Notes under the pieces: generated by a model
The model's database searches: none
What the model saw: only the letters and a program-made list of their open reading frames with translations
Told to the model about the DNA's origin: nothing
Program-made: the position numbers and the translations under genes
NCBI RefSeq assembly: GCF_963576675.1
Contig: NC_088917.1
Location: 33,448,501-33,512,500 of the forward strand
Direction of reading: 5' to 3'
Origin: Euphorbia lathyris
Lineage: Eukaryota > Streptophyta > Magnoliopsida > Malpighiales > Euphorbiaceae
DNA: 64,000 nt
Shown here: one piece after another, positions 1 through 11,099 of the stretch
Layout: the number at the start of each line of letters is the position of its first letter
Numbering within the stretch: the first letter of the stretch is position 1

Positions 1-991
1 CGTAGGCTGCTTCTCCCAAGTCTTTCATGGAGAAATTACCCGATAACCAAACTTTTACTGTTTGCAGCATTGCCACGTCGTTTCCCATAAGTAGTATATC
101 ATCAACATATAGTACTAGGAAAACGACTGAGCTCCCACTTGTCTTCTTGTAGACACAAGCCTCTTCTGAGTTTTGTTCGAAACCAAATTGTTTTATCGTT
201 TCATCAAAACGCTTGTTCCAGCTCCTAGATGCTTGCTTGAGTCCATAAATGGACCTTTGAAGTTTGCAAACCTTGGTTGCATCCTTCGATGTGAAACCTT
301 CAGGTTGCATCATGTATACATCCTCAAGTAGGTTTCCATTTAGGAAAGCTGTTTTCACATCCATTTGCCAAATCTCATAATCAAAATGAGCGGCAATTGC
401 AAGCAATATTCTGATGGATTTGAACATGGCTACTGGAGAGAAAGTCTCGTCATAGTCAATACCTTGTTTTTAACGATATCCTTTCGCTACTAACCTAGCT
501 TTGTAGGTACTAACCTTTCCATCCATGTCAGTCTTCTTCTTGAAGATCCACTTGCACCCAATGGGTTTTATCCCTTCGGGTGGATCAACTAAAGTCCACA
601 CTTGGTTAGTATACATGGAGTCCATTTCAGAATTCATGGCTTCAAGCCATGCTTTATATTCTGGACTAGCAAGAGCTTTTTTATAGGTTTCGGGTTCATC
701 GTCTAACACGGGAACTAGTTCGTCATCTCCCACTAGAAAACCATATCTAACTGGGAGTTCACGAATTCTTTGAGACCTACGAGTGGGATATGACACTTGT
801 GTTTCATCTAGTGAAACGGGTTCGGGTTCAACTTCTTCCGCGTTTTCAACATGTGATTCCTCTTGAACTTCTTCAAGTTCAATCACGCTTCCATTCTGTG
901 TTTCTTCCAGAAACTCTTTCTCTAAAAACACTGCGTGTTTGGATACTATTACCTTTTGGTCATCTGGATGATAAAAGTAATATCCCATAGT
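1..991 (-). pseudogene. copia pol, integrase C-terminus and reverse transcriptase (partial)
   Basis: This is the downstream pol block of the interrupted minus-strand copia element. From 991 leftward it encodes the post-integrase linker, the typical copia reverse transcriptase start (a WKWIFKKK-like stretch, ARLVAKGY), the MDVKTAFLNG motif, YGLKQASRSWNKRFD and the catalytic YVDD at about 97-111. One in-frame TAA near 470 interrupts it directly after ARLVAKGYR, so it cannot make intact polyprotein. RNase H is outside the window. Position 991 is the insertion point of the Sirevirus element. The coding sense resumes at 12440, with 12435-12439 being the duplicated target. Confidence 0.9.
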
Positions 992-2327
992 TGTTGAAAC
1001 ACTTTTCCACATGATTTTGATTTGACAAAATTATTTAAGTAAAATTAAATATATTCTAAACACACTAAGTTTAAATGCTTTGATTTATTACACTAATGTG
1101 TTAGTTCAATGTTGAGTTAAATTGTTTATAAGACATAAAGACTAAATGGCTTAAAGCCTAATACGAAAGTCAAATCCCAAGTCAAACAGATCAAGACCAC
1201 TCGCCCCGCTTGTGCAAAACGATGTCATTATGAACAAAACGCAACTCAGCAAAGAGAAGGATCTAGAAGACCTTCGTTGAACAACTTTGGAATGAAGCTG
1301 CTGAGTTGAATCGACAAAGAGTACAAGACAACAGCTGAGCAAGAACAACTTCCAGACAAAGTGTTTACACTTTGGGTAAAGTTCAGAAGACACAGGACGC
1401 TGTCTAGTTGACCTTACCATAAATGGAGAGACATTCTGCCGAACTGACTAAAAGCTGACCGAGGACAGAAGATACTCAAATCTGATTGGCCGAGAGCTCT
1501 GAGCAAGACTGAGTGACAACGACAGGAAGCCGTTTCCCTCCAACGGTTATTTCGAAATTCGAAATGACTGATGCCTCAGACGTCTCTATAAATAGTGCCC
1601 TTCAGTTGCTTCATTTTAATACAGAACTCAATCAAGCCATTACGCTGACCAAAATTCTACTCAAAGTTCTGTGAGAAAAGGCAAGCAAATACTTACACCA
1701 AATTCTATATCTTTCGTGTAAAAGTCTAGAGTGATCATCTAATCATCTAAGGTGTCTTAGCAATTGTTGTTTAGGACAAATCTTTATCATTTCTAGAGAT
1801 TAGAAAGGAGAGGCTGAGTACTCGGTTATAGTACTCAGCGAGAGATTAGGAGTGAGTAGAGGTATAGAGGAAGGTACTCTTGTTATACTCAGCTTCTAAG
1901 TTGTAAAAGGTTTGATGCTCTACCGTTAAAGAGCTCAGTAGAGAATTCGAAAGCTCAGAACGTGTTCCGGGGACAGGACGTAGGCTTAGAGGCCGAACCT
2001 GGATAAATCTGCTGAGTAACATCTTTCTAACCTTAAACTCCTTAATATATATATTGCTTGCTTAAACAAAACTGACCAAGTAAAGAGGTCATGCTGAGTT
2101 GTGTGCATTGAGTATCTGAGTTTAGGAATAGACTCAAGTGCTATCTCATGACTCAAAGAAAGAAGCTGACTTAGTCACCAGTTGACTAAGCTAATGTCTT
2201 AATTAACTCAGCGCGCTGTGTAATCCTTTTTCAAAGAAAAAGAAGTCAGCCTTAACGTACTAAAATTTTAAATAGTTCCTATCCCCCCCCCCTTGGAACT
2301 AACTTGTTACGTTATAAGGGACCAACA
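992..2327 (+). repeat. 5' LTR of the Sirevirus-type element
   Basis: A 1,336-bp repeat with TG...CA ends, matched by 11100-12434. It holds a TATA box (1586-1595). Downstream are a perfect 10-bp stem inverted repeat (1813-1839), a second hairpin (2170-2190) and a run of C residues (2283-2292). It ends directly before the primer-binding site. Confidence 0.96.
1586..1595 (+). promoter_or_regulatory. LTR TATA box
   Basis: CTATAAATAG lies in the LTR about 740 bp before its end, and the same string is at 11694-11703 in the 3' LTR. Its position suggests transcription starts about 30 bp downstream. This is inferred from sequence only. Confidence 0.7.
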
Positions 2328-2328
2328 A

Positions 2329-2342
2329 GTGGTATCAAAGCT
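2329..2342 (+). promoter_or_regulatory. Primer-binding site of the Sirevirus-type element
   Basis: GTGGTATCAAAGCT starts two bases after the LTR end. It resembles the plant copia consensus TGGTATCAGAGC, complementary to the 3' end of initiator tRNA-Met, with one change. It would prime minus-strand DNA synthesis. Confidence 0.85.
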
Positions 2343-2389
2343 TAAAAGCTCACTGTGAAAGGTTTAACTACCTTGAGCTGATCCCCACT

Positions 2390-4132
2390 ATGGCTGAAAA
2401 CAGCACTCGATTTCTCCCAGGAAACCAGAAAACTCAGATCTTACCTGAGGGGCTGTCCATTACTCGGCCTCCCCTATTCTTCGGGTCTAACTACACCTTC
2501 TGGAAGAATAGGATGAAAAACTTTATTCAGGCAACAAACATGAGTGCATGGCTTTCAATAGTCCAAGGCCCGTTTGTTCCTGTTGAAGTTGTGGCTGGCC
2601 AAACAGTTGTCAAAGCTGAGGCCAAATGGACAGAGGATGATCTCAAGAAGCTACAAAATCACGCTTCGGCTATAAATATGCTTCACTGTGCGCTTGATGC
2701 TGCAGAATATAATAAGATATCAGGTTGTGAGTCAGCGCAAGAGATCTGGAAGAAGCTGGAGGTCACCTACGAAGGAACCAACAAAGTGAAGGAGTCCAAG
2801 GTGAACCAGCAGATGAGACTATACGAGCTGTTCGAAATGAACGATGATGAAGGAATATCTGACATGAATGCAAGGTTTACAAATATCATCAATGAGCTCA
2901 AGAGACTTGGGAAGATCTTCACTGAGGAAGAACAAGTCAAGAAGATTCTTAGGAGTCTTCCTAAAAACTGGCAAGCAAAGAAGACCGATGTTGAGGAAGC
3001 TCAAGACTTAACCACCTACAAATATGATGAACTTATCGGCTCACTGCTGACCCATGAGATCTCAATGAAGAATTTCGAGGTGAAGGAAAAGTCTGAAGAC
3101 AAGAAGCAAAAATCTCTTGTCATGAAAGCTGACTCCACTGATGGGAGCTCAACAGATGATGAAGAGATGGCTATATTCACCAGGAAGATGAAAAGGCTGT
3201 TCAGAAAGAATGACAAATATTCTAAGAAGCCTTACAGAAAGTTTGATAAGTATAAAGCTGAGTCCAACGACAGCAAATACAAGAAGGACAACTCAAAGCC
3301 CATTACATGCTTTGAATGTCATCAAACTAGCCATATCAAGTCAAGCTGCCCCACGCTGAGGAAAGAAAGGAAGAATGGCAAAAAGGCAATGGTGGCAACA
3401 TGGAGCGACAGCGATGAGTCTTCATCATCAGAAGCTGATGCCAGTGAGTCAGCAAAGATTTGTTTTATGGCTGACGAACTTGCTGAGCCGTGCATCTTTG
3501 AGCATGCTGACCCCTCCATCGCATCTGATGACGAGGAGCAATCAAATGAGGTAATATCACTACCCCAGCTCAGAAATGAAATGGTTAATGCCCTGAGTGA
3601 TCTCTACACACTTGTCAAAAAGTGTAATAAGAAAGTTAGAGCACTCAGCAGGCGTTGTGACGAGGTTGAAGAGGTCAAGCTGAGTGACCTCAGATTCCTT
3701 CTTCAGGACAACTCAACTTTGCATGATAACATGGAGATCATACATAAGTTTGTCTCTGAAGTCCAATCAGATTCTAAGAAACTGAGAAAGGACGTCACAA
3801 CTATCCAGAACCAACTAAAGGTTCCAAACAAAAGAAATATTCCTCTGAATACTCAGTACCGAGGTACTAGTCAGCAGAGATGGAATCCTCAGCGGAATGT
3901 CCAGTGTGACTTCTGTGGGAAGAAATGACACACCACAAAGGTGTGCTGGCACGCTCAGTACTGGGATGCTGACCAGTCAGTGAGAAATCCTAAACGGAAG
4001 GTCAGCTGTGACTTCTGTGGAAAGAATGGCCATACTGTCCAAGTATGTCGCCATAAAATTAAATATGATGCTTTACCTGTTGAACCTAACAAGCAAGGAC
4101 CCAAAAAGAATTGGGTACCTAAAAGTAACTAG
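2390..4132 (+). pseudogene. Sirevirus gag with three zinc knuckles, broken
   Basis: This encodes the capsid/nucleocapsid protein that packages element RNA. The start at 2390 follows the primer site by about 50 bp. The first 512 codons hold the copia gag core (YTFWKNRMKNFI near the N-terminus, then KILRSLPKNWQAK) and a CX2CX4HX4C knuckle near 3308-3351. A TGA at 3926-3928 falls inside the second knuckle, where a glycine codon is expected. The frame then carries on through the rest of that knuckle and a third one (CDFCGKNGHTVQVC) to 4132. It is therefore one gag reading frame with one premature stop. The region between core and tail is rich in D/E/K with coiled-coil potential. Confidence 0.88.
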
Positions 4133-4137
4133 TTACA

Positions 4138-5830
4138 TTGCAGGTAAGCCTGAGATGTGCTGAGAAGTCAAAGATGTGGTATATTGACAGCGCATGCTCG
4201 AGGCATATGACTGGTGATGAAACTCAGTTCATCACATTTGAGCGTAAACGAGGAGGAAGCGTAAGTTTTGGAGACAACAAAAAGGGTAAGATAGTAGGGT
4301 CAGGAACCGTTGGAGGTAATCCTACTATTGAGTCAGTCTCCCTAGTCAGCGGACTCAAATATAACTTACTCAGCGTAGCTCAGCTATGTGATAATGGGAG
4401 AAAAGTTATATTTGATGACACTGGATGTAAAATATACGAGGGTAAAACTAATGAGTTAATTTTAACTGCCCCTCGCATTGATAATGTCTTCATGCTGAAC
4501 TTGGAGAAAAAGTTTTCAAAAACTGTATGCTTAGTTTCAAAGGAAGAAAATTCCTGGCTATGGCACAAGAGACTTGGTCATGTAAGCATGGACCTCCTGG
4601 CCAAATTAGCAAGAAAGCAATTGGTTGAGGGACTGCTAGAACTTAAATTTGAAAAAGATCAACTATGCCACGCTTGCCAAGCTGGAAAACAAACCAAACA
4701 ATCTTTTCATAGTAAAAATATTGTCTCAACTAAGCGTCCGTTAGAGTTACTACACTTGGATCTCTTCGGTCCAGTCCAGCCGCTGAGTCTGGGTGGAAGA
4801 AGATTTTCCTTGGTCATTGTAGATGACTTCTCTCGGTACACGTGGATCATCTTGCTGAGTAGCAAGGATGAGACCTTTGAGACATTTTCAAATTTGGTTA
4901 GAAAACTTGAAAATGATAAAGACCTAAAACTGGCTCACATCCGAAGTGATAATGGTGGAGAATTCAAAAACCAACAGTTTGTTGAATTCTGTGAAGCCAG
5001 CGGCATTGACCATAATTTTTCTGCTCCTAGGACGCCTCAACAAAATAGGGTTGTAGAAAGGAAGAACAGAACCTTGGTTGAAATAGCCAGGACAATGCTG
5101 AGTGAGCATAGGCTTCCAAAGTATTTTTGGGGAGAAGCTGTCAACACAGCGTGCTATATTCTTAATAGGGCTCTTGTTAGACCTATACTAAAGAAAACCC
5201 CCTACGAACTTTGGAAAGGACGAAAGCCCAACATTGGATACTTTCGTGCCTTTGGCTGTAAATGTTTTATTTTAAACACCAAAGATAGCCTAGCTAAGTT
5301 TGACTCAAAAGCTGATGAAGCTATCTTTTTAGGCTACTCAACAAACAGCAAAGCATACAGAGTTTTCAATAAACGAACTCAAGTTTTAGAAGAGTCAGTA
5401 CATGTTGAGTTCGATGAAACTAACCCTACAGGAAGATATCTCCCACTTACCGAGGATGATCCACTCTCAGTATCCGCTGATCAAGATCCAACCGCTGAGT
5501 CATTCCCTCAAGGGCTGACCAAAGGTAAAAGTGAACCTCAAATTGTTTTCACTGACCAATCTATACCTGCAGAGATTGTTGAAACACAGACAGCACAAGA
5601 CATCAATCTACCAAAGGAGATAAGGATACCAAGAGGACACTCAGAGAGTGCCATTCTTGATGCCGCTGAGAATACCCTGATGACAAGAAATCAACTCAGG
5701 AGATACCTCAGCAATGTAGCCTTCATCTCAGTTCAGGAACCTAAGAACTTCGTTGATGCTGAGGAAGATGAATTCTGGATGAGCGCAATGCAACCAATTC
5801 AGAAGAAACGATGTATGGGAGTTAGTGCCA
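4138..5830 (+). pseudogene. Sirevirus pol: protease and integrase
   Basis: The retropepsin motif appears as IDSACSRHMTGD, with alanine in place of the usual glycine of D-S/T-G. Integrase follows: the HHCC zinc region (WHKRLGHVS, then CHAC), the first catalytic Asp in LHLDLFGPV, the second in RSDNGGEF and the Glu in NRVVERKNRT, then the GKR-like linker with SKAYRVFNKRT. A frame change near 5800-5830 separates it from reverse transcriptase, so the polyprotein is broken. The segment before the break is acidic and rich in GCTGA words, like the rest of this element. Confidence 0.88.
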
Positions 5831-7255
5831 CATCCAAGGAGTCAGAAGACCATTGGAACAAGATGGGTCTTCCGCAACAAGCTGGATGAACAAGGAAATG
5901 TAGTCAGGAATAAAGCAAGGCTTGTAGCTCAGGGCTACAGTCAGCAAGAAGGTATTGACTACGGTGAGACCTTTGCCCCAGTGGCAAGGCTAGAGGCTAC
6001 TAGAATTTTGTGCGCTTATGCAAGTTATATGAACTTTAAACTGTTTCAAATGGATGTTAAGAGTGCATTCCTTAATGGAGTTATAAACGAGGAAGTTTAT
6101 GTTAATCAACCTCCAGGGTTTGAGGATCCTAAATTCCCAAACCACGTTTATAAACTCAAAAAGGCTCCATACGGCCTCAAGCAAGCACCATGTGCTTGGT
6201 ATGAGAGGCTGACCAGTTTCCTGCTGACTAGAAACTATGTCAGAGGCAGAGCTAATACAACCTTATTCATTAAGAGAAAGAGTAAAGATACCCTGCTGGC
6301 TCAAATATATGTGGATGATATTATTTTCGGTGCTACTAATGAGTCAATGTGCAAGGAATTTAGCAAGCAAATACAGACTGAGTTTGAAATGTCAATGATG
6401 GGAGAACTCAACTTCTTTCTTGGACTTCAAATCAAACAAGGGAAAAATGGCATCTTCATCAGTCAAGCTAAATATGCCAAGGAGATATTGAAGAAATATG
6501 ATCTTGAAAATTGCAAGCCAATATCTACTCCTATGGGCACTGACACCGTCCTCTGCGCTGACGAGAATGGTAAGTCGGTAGACAGCAAATTATATCGAGG
6601 TATGATAGGCTCTCTACTTTACTTAACAGCAAGTAGGCCGGACATTCAGTTCTCAGTATGCTACTGTGCTAGATATCAATCTAACCCTAAGGAATCTCAT
6701 TACATAGCTGTAAAAAGAATCCTTAGATATTTGCAAAGCTCAGTGAACGCAGGTTTATGGTATCCCAACACTCATGGTTTCACACTCGTTGGATACACTG
6801 GCGCTGACTATGGACGAGACAAGCTTGAACGAAAAAGCACCTCTGGAGGATGTCACTTCTTAGGAAGTTGTCTTGTATCCTGGTTCAGCAAGAAGCAGGC
6901 GTCAGTAGCCTTGTCTACCACTGAAGCTGAGTACATTGCTGCTGGACACTGTGTTGCTCAAGTCCTATGGATTAAGCAACAGCTTGAAGACTATGGTGTT
7001 CAAACAAAGACAATTGAGGTCAAATGTGACAACAAAAGTGCAATTGATCTATCAAATAACCCAATTTAGCACAGCAGGATGAAGCATGTCAGCATCAGAC
7101 ATCACTTCATTAGAGACCATGTACTCAAAGGTGAGATAAAGCTAACCTATGTCCCAACGGACGAGCATCTTGCGGATATCTTCACAAAGCCACTGGCTCG
7201 TGAACAGTTCAGCATACTGAGAGAAGCCATTGGTATGTTTAATCCTCTTCAGTAA
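5825..7255 (+). pseudogene. Sirevirus pol: reverse transcriptase and RNase H
   Basis: Copies element RNA into DNA. Visible motifs are [44 protein letters not shown], the catalytic [13 protein letters not shown] and, in RNase [16 protein letters not shown] and [14 protein letters not shown] at 7067-7069 interrupts the C-terminus at the place where copia proteins read NPxQHSR, so it is most simply a CAG to TAG change. The frame then continues ([18 protein letters not shown]) to a normal stop at 7253-7255. Confidence 0.9.
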
Positions 7256-7740
7256 ATTCCAGCTCTTAATATAGATTCATGCTGAGTGAATTAACATGCT
7301 GAATGATCTATTATTTGCTGAGTGAATAGATGTATGCTGAGTGATTAATGTTAAATGAATGAATATCATATATTGAGCAAACATTAGCACCGAGTAGTTA
7401 TCTCAAACTGAGAAATCATCCGTTTGTATAAAACTGACCACTCAGAATATAAAAAGCTTAGTATTCTAAACGCTGAGTATAAGATCCGTTGCATTTAATG
7501 CTAGAGCACGCGAATAGCCACCTAGGATGATGTATGCGCCGAATGTGTCATAAAAGCCAGGATCATTGTCGGTTGATAATCCCAAGGAAAAACTGACACA
7601 TGGATTCGATAAGATCCACCTTTCATCGCTATAAATAATGGGTAAATCCCCATTTTTATCTCTTTACACTTACCGAATTCTCTGGCATAACCTCTCTCTC
7701 TCTAAAAACACTCAAAACTTCCAAACCCCTCTCTGAAACT
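7256..7740 (+). other. Spacer between pol and third coding region
   Basis: Non-coding part of the Sirevirus element. The first 100 bp hold four near-copies of TGCTGAGTGA (7281-7345). A TATA-like TATAAATAATG sequence lies near 7630, and a CT-rich stretch (7690-7730) precedes the ATG at 7741. It could hold a promoter or splice acceptor for the third coding region, but that is inference. Confidence 0.5.
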
Positions 7741-9120
7741 ATGACTAAGATTTCAGTGAACATCTCCGGTGCCGATCACCCTAAGACCAGTTCCGATGAA
7801 CCTTCTAAGCATACTACTCTGCCTGAAACGACAAAAGCCACTACACCGAGCAAAGGCAAAGCTGGTCAAGCTACCTCATCTAAAGGAAAGCCGACCAAAG
7901 TCAGAACCTACACTAAAGTCTTCGAAGACGTGAGAGAATGGAAGATAGAATTCTCAAGATGGTTCTCTGAGGCTTTCATAGAAACCGAGCAACCATTCTG
8001 TGAATGGATATCGAAGAATGGATGGACGGAGTTGTTCTCTATTAGAGACCCAACTTACCCTGACCTAGTAAGGGAATTTTACCATAATCTGCGGGTTGCT
8101 GACGAAAACCAGGACTGCCTAGTAACTGTGGTAAAAGAGAAAACCATCTTTGTCAACCCTACTTATCTTGCCAATTTGCTGAAATTGAAGAATGAGGGAA
8201 CAAAGCTGAGGAGAACTGGTGATCATGAAGGAACTGGGTACGAAGCCACCTTATGCAAACCCCCTGGCCATTCTGGAGAAATCTCAAGTTCTTCAATGGG
8301 TCAGCATCAAAAGATGGCACACTACCTATTGACCAACTACATCTACCCCAAGATTAATTGCACCAGCTCAGCGACAAATTTCGAGCAGTGCTTCATATGG
8401 CACATGCTGACTTATAAGCCCATCAATATACCAGTTTTCCTAATCGCTGGCTTCCAGAGGAGCATATGAACTCTTAGGCTGGGCTCACTCATAACCAGAA
8501 TCCTCAAAGACCATCAAATTGATCTCTTCGAGGAAACTGAGGCCCAAGGCTCTGAGATCACAGCTGCTGCGCTGCGTGCCTTGAAGTATAACGAACCGAT
8601 TAAGAAAGTCAAAAATGTTGATGAGGCTGATGAGGAGACAACTGTCTCAAAGAAGGGGAAAAGGACAAAGGCTCCAGCTGCCCGAAAAAGGAAAGCTGTT
8701 AGGACTCCTTCAAAGAAGGTTGAGCCTCAGGCCAAGAAGCCTAAGTCAGCTGCTCAAAAAGGTCAGGAGAGACCTAAGTCAGCTGAGAAGAGAAGCAGGC
8801 AAGCTGAGCAACCTCTGAAGAAGAAGAAGTCTTCAGAGCTGACCCCAATTGATGCTATCCCCACTGACATCATTGTTCCTGGTGATTCTCACTTCACACA
8901 GTGTCAAGGAACTGAAGCTGAGCATCAAGAAGATGATGTGGAACTGGATGATCACTTCATCACTCAGGTGGAAGAAGAATTAGATAACTCAGATCAGGAT
9001 GATGAGGAAGAAGAAGAAGAAGAAGACAGCGATCAGGATGACGCTGAGGAAACAGCGAGTGAAGAGGAAGCTGCTGACCCAGCTAACACTGAGTTGGCTG
9101 CAGATAAAGTACAAGTATAA
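7741..9120 (+). pseudogene. Envelope-like third coding region, N-terminal half
   Basis: Sireviruses commonly carry an extra, sometimes called envelope-like, coding region after pol; its role is unknown. Here the first 243 codons open with a Ser/Thr/Lys-rich tail. A globular segment follows (FSRWFSEAFIETEQPFCEWI, FVNPTYLANLL, FEQCFIWHMLTYKPINIPVF) that resembles the domain annotated as putative plant transposon protein. A TGA at 8467-8469 stops it. The same sense continues through a lysine-rich stretch (8581-8830) and a very acidic Glu/Asp-rich stretch (8930-9090) to a stop at 9118-9120. No signal peptide or clear membrane segment is visible, so a true envelope function is not supported. Confidence 0.72.
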
Positions 9121-10555
9121 GCTAATCAGCCCGATGCTGATCAAGAAGAGACTTCTCCTTCTCACTTAGGAGAATCTATACAAGCTGATCCCACTCCTCC
9201 TCGCAGAAGAAGATTAGTAAAGGCAAGTCAGAAAACAGTCATTGATCTCCCTGTTCAAAAAGCCGACTAAAGATCCTTCTTCTCTGAAGATGAAGTTTTT
9301 CAGTAAGCAAACCCTTTCTTCTCAACAAGATTCTCTTGAAAAGCAAGCCTCTGTTTCTTCACAAAAGGAATAAGCCGACTTGAATGCTTCCGCTAACTCT
9401 ACAAGCCAAATCAAGCAAGTTCTCGTCAATGTTGCTGCTCCAAGCACTGTGCTGACTCAGAACATTCCTGCCCCCGTCAGCACTGAATCTATTAGGGTTA
9501 CTACTTCACCAACCATAATTCCTGCCGATCAACCATCTCTTCCAGAACTCCAAGTGTAGACTGAAAACTCCATTCCAGTCACTGACCACGTCATAACTCT
9601 GACTCCTCCACAAACTGGTCATATTGAGGAAACTAGGCAACACGATGAAGGATCCCTAAGCTATCTGCATGCCATCGAGTCTGGTAGAAAACTCATCAAC
9701 TCGGTGCAGTCATTAATTAAGGACATTCATCAAACTGCTGAACCTACTGCTGGGTCTAGTGGCAATGCATCAAATCAGCTATCCCAAGTCACTCAGCTCT
9801 TAAATGAGATTAAATGACTGAAGGATCTGCTAAGTGATATGATCTCAATTCAATCACATCAGCCCAAGCAGGACTCAATAACTAAGCTGGCTGAGCTCCA
9901 ACTGACAACTGTTCAACATCTTAACACTCTTCAAGGCCAATTCCAGACCTTGTCAGCTGCGAATACTCAGTATGCAACTTCTGATGAAGTTAAGATGCTC
10001 TTTGCCCAGCTTCACACTGAGCAAATCAAGACCAACAATCAGCTGGCCTCCTACTCTCAATGCTCGGTGGAGCAAATTAGCGAAGCAGTTCGTCTACTGA
10101 ACTTAAATAAATAAGAGATGGACACTGATCAAATGAAGCAGAATGAGATTCTGGTCACTACCCAAAGGACCTTCACACATGTGCGTCATAATAATATCCA
10201 GCGCCAATACTATGACTCAGCTCTGCTGAAGACGTTTCATCAAGTGTTTGCTGCGCTGTCTGATACAATTACTTGGGTAGGTAAGTCTCAAGCCTACATC
10301 ATGAGCTTACTCAGCGCCGCTGAACTAGGTATACCTAAAGATGTCTTGGATGAAGGCATTATTGTTTTTTACGGCATCAATGAAAGTGCCGATAAACTTA
10401 AGGAGCTGTCCGGCGTACTGACCGTCGCAGTCTTAACCGACTCCTTTAGGATTCCTCCTCCACCCAATGCTAACAAAATGGGGGAGAAAGAACCAGCTAG
10501 GACTCAGCAGGAAGCTCCTAGAAGTAGTCAGTCTAAGCAAAAGAAAAAGAAGTAG
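9121..10555 (+). pseudogene. Envelope-like third coding region, C-terminal half
   Basis: Continuation of the third coding region with several stops and frame changes. The readable parts are 9839-10114, a Gln/Leu-rich probable coiled coil (LAELQLTTVQHLNTLQGQFQ), and 10118-10555, which begins with an acidic/Gln-rich stretch and ends in a Ser/Lys tail. I recognise no enzymatic motif. It is assigned to the third coding region by position and composition only. It may once have been one long protein with the block before it. Confidence 0.55.
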
Positions 10556-11099
10556 AAATGGGTTGGCTTAGTTTTTGTACTTAGTCTGTAGTTTCTATGT
10601 TCTTTTATGCTCATCTTTTGCTATGTATGCTGACTACTTTACTTCAATACAATACTTGCATCTTTTATCCTAACTTGAGTTATTTCATACGATGCTGAGT
10701 ATTATGTTATTATGTATCTTCAAATACATCAACTATGTTTAATGCTTATAATACTTGTTGATTGTATCTTATGTTGATTAAATGTTTGACATTGTCTTGT
10801 ATGTTTATAAAACACTGTCTCATAAGACCCATTGAACAAAATGATTACTCAGTGCACTCTGAATGTTAAACCTTCTGCTTAAATACTGAGTAAAATAGAA
10901 TATGTTCCATGAGCTGACCTATATCTGAAAACTGACCTTAGACTCACTCAATTAAACCTTAAAATGTTTAGAGTAAAACTAAGTCAGTAGCTCAACCCTG
11001 ACGGGGGATTTGCTAAGTAATAATAGGTCAACTATCATGGGGGAGCTCAACACTGAGTTCCTCGCTGAATAGTTTTGCCAACATCAAAATGGGGGAGTT
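10556..11099 (+). other. 3' untranslated region with repeated polypurine tracts
   Basis: Non-coding. Its first 400 bp are AT-rich. The end carries three purine tracts built on GGGGGA: 11002-11008, 11039-11045 and 11089-11097, the last touching the 3' LTR. A similar string lies at 10479-10488 inside the preceding coding remnant. The tract next to the LTR is the likely plus-strand primer. Repeated tracts are a described Sirevirus trait. Confidence 0.75.
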
